A DNA stretch of 5,979 nt. Origin: an uncultured Bacteroidota bacterium. Lineage in GTDB: Bacteria; Bacteroidota; Bacteroidia; Flavobacteriales; Flavobacteriaceae. The position numbers and the translations under genes were made by a program. The stretch is from positions 1 to 5,979 of the forward strand of contig CAIRNC010000374.1 of NCBI GenBank assembly GCA_903879875.1, in the 5' to 3' direction. The notes below the pieces were generated by a model, which was given only the letters and a program-made list of their open reading frames with translations, made no database searches and was not told the origin of the DNA. Below are positions 1 to 5,979 of this stretch, in pieces (positions within the stretch are counted from its first letter, which is position 1; every line of letters begins with the position of its first letter).

Positions 1-1416
1 AAAATTGAAGCCAATAATCACGATGAACTTTTTACAGCTTCTGGAGAAGTTATCAAATTTGAAGGTTTCTTAAAAGTATATCTTGAAGGAAATGATGATG
101 ATGATGAAGAGCAAGAAGGTATGTTACCTGCAATGAAAGTGAAAGAAAAACTAACGAACAATTACATTACAGCAACTGAACGCTACACTCGTGCCGCTTC
201 ACGCTATACTGAGGCTTCGTTAGTGAAAAAATTAGAAGAATTAGGCATTGGTCGACCTTCCACTTATGCGCCAACTATTTCAACCATAATTAATAGAAAT
301 TATGTTGAAAAAGGAAATTTAGATGGACAAGAGCGCAATTATACCCAACTCACTTTGCAATCAGGTAAAGTTGTAGAAAAACTTCTGAAAGAAAATACAG
401 GTTCCGATAAAGGAAAATTAGTTCCAACAGATATTGGAACTATAGTTACCGATTTTTTAGTCAAAAATTTTGACAACATCCTTGATTACAATTTCACAGC
501 GAAAGTAGAACAAGATTTTGACGAAATTGCCGAAGGAAATATTGAGTGGACTAAAATGATGCAGGAATTCTATGACAGATTTCATCCAACAGTAAAAAAT
601 GTTGAAGAAAATGCCGACAGAGAAAGTGGCGAACGAATTTTAGGTACGGATCCAAAAACAGGAAAACCCGTTTCTGTACGTTTAGGGAAATTCGGTCCTA
701 TGGCACAAATTGGTGCGGCAGACGATGAGGAAAAGAAATTTGCTAGTTTACTAAAAGAACAAAACATAGGAAACATTACTCTAGAAGAAGTTTTGAATTT
801 GTTTTTACTTCCTAAAAATTTAGGTATATATAAAGGTGAAGAAATTGAAGTTAGCAATGGACGCTATGGACCATTCATTCGATTTGGAGCACTATTTGTT
901 TCTTTACCAAAAGGAGAAGAACCTCTAAATGTTGATTTACCTCGCGCTCAAGAACTGATTGACGAAAAACTACTTGCCGATGCGCCTATTGCAATCTATA
1001 AAGGAGAAGGGGTTCAAAAAGGAACAGGACGTTTTGGCCCGTTTTTAAAATGGAATGGTATTTTCATCAATGTAAGTACCAAATACAATTTCAACAATCT
1101 ATCTCAGCAAGATATTGAAACTATAATTGAAGATAAAATTCAAAAAAATATTGACAAAGTACTCCATAATTGGGAATCAGAAGGTATTCTAGTAGAAAAA
1201 GCTCGTTGGGGTCGTTCCGTTATTACAAAAGGAAAAATTAAAATTGAATTAAGCAAAGATATAGACGCAAGTCAATTGACTTTGGCGGAAGTTCAAGAGA
1301 TGATTGCCAAAAAGACACCTGTAAAGAAAACCGCAATTAAAAAAGCAACTACAACTAAAAAAATAGTTTCAAAAAAAGAGGCAGTAAAAAAAACAACAAC
1401 AGTAAAAAAGAAATAA
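1..1416 (+). CDS. topA: DNA topoisomerase I, C-terminal part (5' end outside window)
   Basis: The open frame runs from base 1 to a TAA at 1414-1416 and gives 471 residues. There is no start in the window, and the ATG at 121 is internal. Type IA topoisomerase I relaxes negatively supercoiled DNA through a transient 5'-phosphotyrosine. Visible hallmarks are FTASGEVIKFEGF near residues 11-23, an acidic run DDDDEE at 32-37, and the family signature RYTEASLVKKLEELGIGRPS at 68-87. Four glycine-rich C-terminal repeats follow, around 214-238, 274-296, 330-353 and 395-417, with cores such as GRYGPFIRFG and GRFGPFLKW. The last 35 residues (437-471) contain 15 lysines, mostly as KK pairs, and are probably a DNA-binding tail. 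I see no cysteine in the fragment, so the zinc ribbons of the E. coli type are absent. The Toprim domain and catalytic tyrosine lie upstream. The stop is three bases before the next gene, so the two are probably co-transcribed. Identification is secure. Confidence 0.96.
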   Translation, partial: KIEANNHDELFTASGEVIKFEGFLKVYLEGNDDDDEEQEGMLPAMKVKEKLTNNYITATERYTRAASRYTEASLVKKLEELGIGRPSTYAPTISTIINRNYVEKGNLDGQERNYTQLTLQSGKVVEKLLKENTGSDKGKLVPTDIGTIVTDFLVKNFDNILDYNFTAKVEQDFDEIAEGNIEWTKMMQEFYDRFHPTVKNVEENADRESGERILGTDPKTGKPVSVRLGKFGPMAQIGAADDEEKKFASLLKEQNIGNITLEEVLNLFLLPKNLGIYKGEEIEVSNGRYGPFIRFGALFVSLPKGEEPLNVDLPRAQELIDEKLLADAPIAIYKGEGVQKGTGRFGPFLKWNGIFINVSTKYNFNNLSQQDIETIIEDKIQKNIDKVLHNWESEGILVEKARWGRSVITKGKIKIELSKDIDASQLTLAEVQEMIAKKTPVKKTAIKKATTTKKIVSKKEAVKKTTTVKKK

Positions 1417-1419
1417 AAT

Positions 1420-2571
1420 ATGGATTTTGATTTTCTTTCACCCGTATCTACAGATGTTATTGATTTTATAAAAGGATTGTCTTCACAACATTTGGGGAGC
1501 AAAGTGGCTGTGCATACCGAAAAAGATTTTCCAAATTTAGATTTTGTTAAAATTGTTTTAATTGGTGTTTTAGACAATAGAGGTTCAATTTCGTCGTTAG
1601 AAGATGTCAATCTGGACAATATTAGAAAAGAAATATATGGTTTGTTTCCAGGTAATTGGGATGCGCCCATTGCAGATTTAGGAGATATTTTAAGTGGCAA
1701 CACAATAAACGATACCTATTATGCGTTACAAGAAGTAGTATCAAAATTATTGAAACTTAAAATTATTCCAATTGTTATTGGAGGCTCACAAGACTTAACC
1801 TATGCTTTATATAGAAGTTACGATGAGCTAGAACAAATGGTTAATTTAGTTTCTATTGATAATAAATTTGATTTCGGCAATCATAACGGACCAATAAACA
1901 ATTCTAGTTATCTGTCAAAAATTGTAATTGATGAACCTAATAATTTGTTTAATTATTGTAATTTAGGATTTCAAACATATTATAATTCACAAGAGGAAAT
2001 AGATTTAATGGAAAAATTGTTTTTTGAAGCCTACAGATTAGGTGATTTATCAAACAATATCGCTGTTGCAGAGCCTGTATTTAGAGATAGTGATTTAGTA
2101 AGTTTAGATTTAACATCTGTTATGTCGTCAGATTCAGGAAATTTTATTACTTTTGCACCAAATGGATTTAGTGGAAAAGAAATATGTTCTTTATCACGAT
2201 ATGCAGGAATAAGTGATAAAACATCACTATTTGGCATTTTTAATCATAATAATATAAAACAAGAAGCTGTTTTAATTGCGCAAATTGTTTGGTATTTTAT
2301 TGAAGGGTTTCATTATCGTTCCAACGAATATCCGTTTGGAAGTAAAGAAGAGTATTTAAAATACATTGTTCCAATAGAAGAAGAGCAACTTGTTTTTTAC
2401 AAAAGCAATAAAACAGAAAGATGGTGGATAGAAATACCATTTATTTCTAAAATAAGTAATAAATTAAAAAGAAATACGTTGTTACCATGTACATATGACG
2501 ATTATTTGGGAGCTTGCAACCAAGAATTGCCAGAAAGATGGTGGAAAGCACAAAGAAAAAATACAATATAA
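1420..2571 (+). CDS. Arginase/formimidoylglutamase-fold protein, probable pseudoenzyme
   Basis: This 383-residue ureohydrolase-superfamily protein starts at the ATG three bases after the topA stop. Active members use two Mn ions held by GGDH, DAHxD and SxDxD motifs to hydrolyse arginine, agmatine or formimidoylglutamate. The equivalent segments can be recognised but are altered. GGSQD at 121-125 has Gln where the ligand His is expected. DNKFD at 147-151 keeps both Asp but has Lys for the central His. SLDLT at 228-232 keeps the first Asp and has Thr for the second. NHNN near 275-278 appears to replace the usual acidic EVNP-type segment. The surrounding sequence is still typical, for example PIVIGGSQDLTYAL and the GFSGKEICSLSRYAG helix. 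At 383 residues it is longer than the roughly 300-330 of typical arginases. The C-terminal extension carries two ERWW motifs (333-336, 372-375). There is no signal peptide, so it is likely cytoplasmic. Databases often label such proteins formimidoylglutamase, but catalysis looks doubtful. Fold assignment is fairly sure; function is unknown. Confidence 0.85.
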   Translation: MDFDFLSPVSTDVIDFIKGLSSQHLGSKVAVHTEKDFPNLDFVKIVLIGVLDNRGSISSLEDVNLDNIRKEIYGLFPGNWDAPIADLGDILSGNTINDTYYALQEVVSKLLKLKIIPIVIGGSQDLTYALYRSYDELEQMVNLVSIDNKFDFGNHNGPINNSSYLSKIVIDEPNNLFNYCNLGFQTYYNSQEEIDLMEKLFFEAYRLGDLSNNIAVAEPVFRDSDLVSLDLTSVMSSDSGNFITFAPNGFSGKEICSLSRYAGISDKTSLFGIFNHNNIKQEAVLIAQIVWYFIEGFHYRSNEYPFGSKEEYLKYIVPIEEEQLVFYKSNKTERWWIEIPFISKISNKLKRNTLLPCTYDDYLGACNQELPERWWKAQRKNTI

Positions 2572-2713
2572 TTATTGCTTGTAGCATGAATATTAGTATT
2601 ATATAAAAAAAAGTTAGGGATTTACACGTTTTTTTGAATAAAGTATTGTTTATTTCAAAAATAATAAATAGGTTTACGCCCTTAAATTATAAATATATTA
2701 TAACCCAATTTAT
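2572..2713. other. Intergenic region between the arginase-like gene and gldK
   Basis: These 142 very AT-rich bases separate the topA unit from the gld operon. Besides the promoter candidate they contain an A8 run ending near 2612 and a T-rich run at 2629-2635. I found no GC-rich hairpin followed by a T-run, so the end of the upstream transcript is not marked by a clear intrinsic terminator. An AT-only near-palindrome (TTATAA, five bases, TTATAA) at 2687-2703 lies in the expected gldK leader. It could be chance in sequence of this composition. No Shine-Dalgarno sequence precedes the gldK ATG, as is usual in this phylum. Confidence 0.6.
2646..2676 (+). promoter_or_regulatory. Probable promoter of the gldK-gldL-gldM operon
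   Basis: TTG at 2646-2648 is followed by a 20-base spacer and TAGGTTTA at 2669-2676. This matches the Bacteroidota housekeeping promoter consensus (TTG, 17-23 bases, TAnnTTTG) at all fixed positions except the last G. It lies in the only gap longer than 50 bases in the window. Transcription would start a few bases downstream, near 2681-2685, leaving a leader of about 30 bases before the gldK ATG. The position fits separate expression of the gld operon from the topA unit. The assignment rests on motif match and position only. Confidence 0.55.
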
Positions 2714-4135
2714 ATGAAGAAGCTCATTGCATTTGTAGTATTATCGTCTTTAATGATCAGCTGTGGTTCAAGTGACAAAGGTGAACTTGTAGGAGTTAAA
2801 GGAAAAAAATGGAATCCAGAAAAACCTTTTGGAATGGCATTAGTACCAGGAGGTGCATTTATCATGGGTAAATCCGATGATGATGTAGCTAATGTTGGTG
2901 ATGCACCTACTAAAACCGTTACCGTTCGTTCTTTTTACATGGATGAAACAGAAATTACAAATAGCGAATACCGTCAATTTGTAGAATGGGTAAAAGATTC
3001 GACGATCAGAACTCGTTTAGCTATATTAGCTGATGAACAAGGTATGACAAGCGGCAAAGGAGGAAAAGGCAAATCTGCTCCTCAAGCAAAAGGAAGTAAA
3101 GTTTCTGGCAGTATTGGTGATTATGCATTTAATGATGCTGATCCAGCAAAAATGACTCCATATGATAAATATATGTATGAAAACTACTATAGCGTTGGAA
3201 CAAGTGAAGATCAATATGCTGGACGTAAATTAAACCACAAAGTAAAATTGAAAACCGGAACATCTCAATACCCAGATGAATTTTACACGGAAGTAATGGA
3301 CTCTATGTATGTTCCAATAGCAGAATCTTATAACGGACTTAGAACAATTGACGTTTCAAAATTAAAATTCCGCTATTCATGGATGGATATTCAAGCCGCA
3401 GCAAAAGCAAAAACTGGTAAACGTAGCAAATTTATTAAAACCGAACAAACACAGATTTATCCTGATACAACAACATGGATAAAAGATTTTGCATACTCTT
3501 ATAATGAGCCAATGCACAATGATTACTTTTGGCATCATGCATACAGCGATTATCCAGTTGTTGGAGTAAATTGGAAGCAAGCTAAAGCATTTTGTGCATG
3601 GAGAACTTTAAACAAAAATGCATATATTAAATCCAAAAAGAAACACGAAGATAATATTAATTCATTTAGATTACCTACAGAGGCTGAATGGGAATATGCT
3701 GCCAGAGGTGGTTTAGCTTCTGGAACCTATCCATGGGGTGGACCATATGCTAAAAGCGACAGAGGTTGTTACTTAGCTAATTTTAAACCAAACAGAGGGG
3801 ATTATGCTGCTGATGGTGCTTTATATACGGTTGAAGCTAAATCGTATGATCCAAACGGATATAATTTATACAATATGGCTGGTAATGTTTCTGAATGGAC
3901 TGATTCTTCATATGATCCAGGAGCTTATGAATTTGTTTCAACAATGAATCCAAATATACCAGATACCAAAAACATGCGAAAAGTTGTTCGTGGTGGATCT
4001 TGGAAAGATGTTGCTTATCAATTACAAGTTAGCACTCGTGATTTTGAATATGCCGATACTGCAAGAAGCTACATTGGATTTAGAACAGTTCAAGATTACA
4101 TGGGAACACAAACTACTGGAAATTCAAAAAAATAA
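2714..4135 (+). CDS. gldK: Gliding motility / type IX secretion lipoprotein GldK
   Basis: This 473-residue lipoprotein is the GldK/PorK component of the T9SS. With GldN it builds the periplasmic ring attached to the inner face of the outer membrane. The N-terminus is a lipoprotein signal peptide (basic KK, hydrophobic core) with lipobox LMISC, giving acylated Cys17 followed by GSSDKG. The FGE-sulfatase fold is seen in order as FGMALVPGGAFIMG (39-52), FYMDETEITNSEYRQFV (74-90), YPVVGVNWKQAKAFCAWR (280-297), FRLPTEAEWEYAARGG (318-333), YNLYNMAGNVSEWTD (383-397), RKVVRGGSW (422-430) and the final YIGFRTV (453-459). The only cysteines are 17, 294 and 352. The cysteine pair that true formylglycine-generating enzymes carry after the RGGS motif is missing, as expected for a structural homologue. 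A Gly/Lys/Ser-rich low-complexity insert lies near 113-133. Length is close to the roughly 460-residue F. johnsoniae protein. The start is fixed by the signal peptide. It is first gene of the gld operon, 47 bases before gldL. Confidence 0.97.
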   Translation: MKKLIAFVVLSSLMISCGSSDKGELVGVKGKKWNPEKPFGMALVPGGAFIMGKSDDDVANVGDAPTKTVTVRSFYMDETEITNSEYRQFVEWVKDSTIRTRLAILADEQGMTSGKGGKGKSAPQAKGSKVSGSIGDYAFNDADPAKMTPYDKYMYENYYSVGTSEDQYAGRKLNHKVKLKTGTSQYPDEFYTEVMDSMYVPIAESYNGLRTIDVSKLKFRYSWMDIQAAAKAKTGKRSKFIKTEQTQIYPDTTTWIKDFAYSYNEPMHNDYFWHHAYSDYPVVGVNWKQAKAFCAWRTLNKNAYIKSKKKHEDNINSFRLPTEAEWEYAARGGLASGTYPWGGPYAKSDRGCYLANFKPNRGDYAADGALYTVEAKSYDPNGYNLYNMAGNVSEWTDSSYDPGAYEFVSTMNPNIPDTKNMRKVVRGGSWKDVAYQLQVSTRDFEYADTARSYIGFRTVQDYMGTQTTGNSKK

Positions 4136-4182
4136 AAATCAATAAACTTTATAATTAACTAAACAAACTAAAAATTATTATT
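4136..4182. promoter_or_regulatory. gldK-gldL spacer with A-rich leader
   Basis: This 47-base, almost purely AT spacer has no terminator and no Shine-Dalgarno sequence. It contains AACAAACTAA at 4162-4171, 11 bases before the gldL ATG. A near-identical AACAAAACTAA at 4842-4852 lies 9 bases before the gldM ATG. A residues stand at -3 and -6 of gldL, which fits the A-rich initiation context reported for Flavobacterium. The likely role is translation initiation inside one operon transcript. That role is inferred. Confidence 0.4.
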
Positions 4183-4812
4183 ATGGCAATTTTAAGCAAA
4201 AAAACAATGAATTTTACATACGGTATGGGTGCCGCTGTAGTTATTATTGGTGCACTTTTCAAAATTGAGCACATAACAGGTGCTAGTATCTTATTGAAAA
4301 TTGGACTTATTACAGAAGCATTAATCTTTGCTTTATCTGCTTTTGAACCTGTTGATCATGAATTGGATTGGTCTTTAGTATATCCTGAATTAGCAGGTGG
4401 TGAGAAAAGTAAAAAAGAAACAAAACCAAAAGAAGATGCTAATGGATTGTTATCTCAAAAATTAGATACTTTATTAAAAGAAGCTAAGGTTGATGTTGAA
4501 TTAATGTCAAGTTTAGGTACTAGTATTAAAAACTTCGAAGCTGCATCTAAAGGGATTACTCCATCAGTAGATTCAATGGCTTCTACTAAAAAATATGCAG
4601 AAGAAATGACTAAAGCTGCTACACAAATGGAATCCATGAACAGTTTGTACAAAATCCAATTAGAAAGTGCAAATAAAAATATGGAAGCTAACAAAGAAAT
4701 TGCAGATAATGCAAATAAATTAAAAGAACAAATGCAGTCAATGACAGCAAATATTGCATCGTTAAACAATGTTTATGGTGGAATGCTTTCTGCAATGAGT
4801 AACAAAGGATAA
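4183..4812 (+). CDS. gldL: Inner-membrane motor protein GldL (gliding / T9SS)
   Basis: This 209-residue protein is the stator of the GldLM motor, which converts the proton gradient into rotation that drives T9SS and gliding. Two transmembrane helices are visible, about residues 13-28 and 36-54, with a very short periplasmic loop. The cytoplasmic tail from about 60 on is hydrophilic, Lys/Glu-rich and helical or coiled-coil like, and ends in LNNVYGGMLSAM. Residues I match from memory to functional ones in F. johnsoniae GldL are Tyr13, Lys27, His30, Glu45 in helix 2 (F. johnsoniae Glu49) and Glu55 of SAFEP (Glu59). The spacing of ten between the two glutamates is kept. The loop after His30 appears four residues shorter than in F. 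johnsoniae. The start gives the typical MAILSKKTMNF N-terminus. It lies between gldK and gldM with gaps of 47 and 49 bases. Identification is secure. Confidence 0.97.
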   Translation: MAILSKKTMNFTYGMGAAVVIIGALFKIEHITGASILLKIGLITEALIFALSAFEPVDHELDWSLVYPELAGGEKSKKETKPKEDANGLLSQKLDTLLKEAKVDVELMSSLGTSIKNFEAASKGITPSVDSMASTKKYAEEMTKAATQMESMNSLYKIQLESANKNMEANKEIADNANKLKEQMQSMTANIASLNNVYGGMLSAMSNKG

Positions 4813-4855
4813 TTAGTTTAAAAACTATACATTTTATAAATAACAAAACTAATTA
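4810..4855 (+). repeat. 10-bp perfect inverted repeat spanning the gldL-gldM junction
   Basis: TAATTAGTTT at 4810-4819 is exactly complementary to AAACTAATTA at 4846-4855, with a 26-base loop. The left arm begins with the gldL stop codon TAA, and the right arm ends six bases before the gldM ATG. In RNA this could form a weak stem (one G-C pair, nine A-U pairs) that brings the gldL stop next to the gldM start. It has no T-run after it, so it does not resemble a terminator. A chance origin is possible given the AT content. Confidence 0.45.
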
Positions 4856-4861
4856 GAAAAA

Positions 4862-5979
4862 ATGGCAGGAGGAAAATTAACCCCTAGACAGAAGATGATT
4901 AACCTAATGTACTTGGTTTTCATCGCAATGTTGGCTTTAAATATGTCAAAAGAAGTTTTATCGGCTTTTGGTTTAATGAATGAAAAATTTGAAAACGCAA
5001 ATAAAGCTTCTTCAGAAAGTAATGAAGCATTATTAGCAACGATAAATCAAAAAGGTAGTGAAAATGCTGGAGAATTTGGTCCTGCTAAAAACGCTGCAGA
5101 TAAAGTTGCCGAAATATCTAAAACATTTTATCAATATGTTGAGACATTAAAAGCTGATGCTAAATTTGGTGTTGAAGTTGAAAAAGAAACAGGTAAATTA
5201 CCATATGAATCTATGGATAAAGGACCTCATATTGACGACACATGGTTTGCAGGAGATGGATATTCAGCTAAAGGAACAGCAATTGTAACAGCAATGAATA
5301 AATACGTAGCTGATATGAAAGCTGCTGCTGCTAGCGAACCAAAATTAGCTTCTAAGTTAACTCCAATTATTAAAAATTTAGAAACTTCTTTTAATACAGC
5401 AGATATTAAAGATCATGAAGGTGTAACAAAAAAATATTTGGAGTATCACTTTGCTCACTTTCCAGGAATTGCATCTTTAGCAAAACTGACTGCATGGCAA
5501 AATGATGTTAAAAAATATGAATTTGATATCTATAGTACTTTATTGGGTAAAGCAGCTCAAGATGCAGCATCTTATTCAAAATTTAAAGGATTTGTAGTTT
5601 TAGAAAAAAATGCTTACTTTCAAGGAGAAGCTGTTAAAGGCACAGTTGTTTTAGGTAAATATGATCCTGACACTCATCCTACATACATTACTCCAGGTAT
5701 AGGTAAAATAGAAAATGGACAAGCGGTAATATCTCAGACAGCTGGTGCGGTAGGAGAAAGAATTATCAAAGGAGAATTTAAATTTACAGAAGGTGGGAAA
5801 AGTATTCCTGTACCATTCGAAGGAAACTATGTTGTAGTTCCTCGACCAAATTCAGCTACTATTTCAGCAGATAAAATGAACGTAGTTTATAGAGGTGTTG
5901 TAAATCCTATGACAATATCTTTTGCAGGAGTATCTGCAGATAAAGTTAAAGCCAATGCTCCAGGATTAGTTCCAACAGG
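4862..5979 (+). CDS. gldM: Gliding motility / T9SS motor protein GldM (3' end outside window)
   Basis: The open frame from ATG 4862 runs to the window end without a stop and gives 372 codons plus two bases. F. johnsoniae GldM is about 513 residues, so roughly 140 are missing. GldM is the dimeric rotor inside the GldL ring and the periplasmic shaft that reaches the GldK/GldN ring. The N-terminus MAGGKLTPRQKMINLMYLVF is the family signature. Arg9 precedes a single transmembrane helix at about 12-35, and in the known motor structure it pairs with the helix-2 glutamate of GldL. The periplasmic part follows: helical domain D1 at about 36-225 (including HFPGIASLAKLTAWQNDVKK, 199-218), beta-rich D2 at about 240-328 and the start of D3 (ISADKMNVVYRGVVNPMTIS, 334-353). 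Domain limits are inferred from the family. The gene lies 49 bases after gldL with no promoter motif between them, so it is in the same operon. Identification is secure. Confidence 0.97.
   Translation, partial: MAGGKLTPRQKMINLMYLVFIAMLALNMSKEVLSAFGLMNEKFENANKASSESNEALLATINQKGSENAGEFGPAKNAADKVAEISKTFYQYVETLKADAKFGVEVEKETGKLPYESMDKGPHIDDTWFAGDGYSAKGTAIVTAMNKYVADMKAAAASEPKLASKLTPIIKNLETSFNTADIKDHEGVTKKYLEYHFAHFPGIASLAKLTAWQNDVKKYEFDIYSTLLGKAAQDAASYSKFKGFVVLEKNAYFQGEAVKGTVVLGKYDPDTHPTYITPGIGKIENGQAVISQTAGAVGERIIKGEFKFTEGGKSIPVPFEGNYVVVPRPNSATISADKMNVVYRGVVNPMTISFAGVSADKVKANAPGLVPT

Noticed and set aside
121..123. ATG at 121 as the start of a separate 431-residue gene
   Set aside because: The frame is open from base 1, and the upstream residues (FTASGEVIKFEGF) are typical topoisomerase I sequence, so this Met is internal to topA.
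1386..1393. A8 run near the topA 3' end, considered as a slippage or frameshift site
   Set aside because: The reading frame continues normally to the stop just upstream of the next gene. A-runs are expected in lysine-rich low-GC coding sequence, and there is no conserved out-of-frame extension.
1293..1703. 136-codon open frame on the - strand across the topA end and the arginase-like start
   Set aside because: It is antisense to two well-supported genes. Its phenylalanine- and valine-rich start is the complement of the lysine tail codons of topA, and no family is recognisable.
2605..2636. A8 run followed by a T-run before gldK, considered as a bidirectional terminator
   Set aside because: No stable GC-containing stem lies between or beside the runs, so an intrinsic terminator is not supported.
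2649..2668. TTTATT ... AATAAA inverted repeat in the gldK upstream region, considered as a terminator or operator
   Set aside because: It is only six A-T pairs with an eight-base loop and no following T-run, within very AT-rich DNA. It lies inside the promoter spacer and is compatible with chance.
4455..4769. 104-codon open frame on the - strand inside gldL
   Set aside because: It is a shadow of the gldL coiled-coil region, with low-complexity hydrophobic composition from antisense of Lys/Glu/Asn codons. It has no promoter or context.

Overview
The window reads as chromosomal DNA of a low-GC gliding bacterium of the phylum Bacteroidota, most likely family Flavobacteriaceae. The grounds are the strong AT bias, the absence of Shine-Dalgarno sequences upstream of every start, a Bacteroidota-type promoter (TTG, 20 bases, TAnnTTTA), and the gldK-gldL-gldM gene order, which is specific to the gliding motility and type IX secretion (T9SS) apparatus of this phylum. 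All five genes lie on the + strand.

Layout: (1) 1-1416 is the 3' part of topA (DNA topoisomerase I). The Toprim and active-site tyrosine half lies upstream of the window. It ends in glycine-rich C-terminal repeats and a lysine-rich tail, without zinc-finger cysteines. (2) 1420-2571 starts three bases after the topA stop and encodes an arginase/formimidoylglutamase-fold protein. Several of its metal-ligand positions appear substituted, so it is probably a pseudoenzyme. (3) 2572-2713 is a 142-base intergenic region with a good promoter candidate for the next operon. (4) 2714-4135 is gldK, an outer-membrane lipoprotein with an FGE-sulfatase fold but without the catalytic cysteines. (5) 4183-4812 is gldL, the two-helix inner-membrane motor stator with its conserved glutamates. 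(6) 4862 to the window end is gldM, the single-helix motor rotor and periplasmic shaft, cut off by the window end after 372 codons.

How the genes work together: GldL and GldM form the proton-driven inner-membrane motor. The periplasmic part of GldM reaches across the cell wall to the GldK/GldN ring under the outer membrane, and this powers T9SS export and movement of the gliding adhesins. gldN is expected just downstream of the window. The topA and arginase-like genes form a separate transcription unit upstream. A link between the arginase-like protein and secretion or gliding is suggested only by position.

This is mostly a well-known core locus. The items most worth a second look are the degenerate arginase-like protein, a perfect 10-bp inverted repeat that spans the gldL-gldM junction, a shared leader motif before gldL and gldM, and the shortened inter-helix loop of GldL. 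I saw no RNA genes, mobile elements, CRISPR arrays or clear intrinsic terminators.
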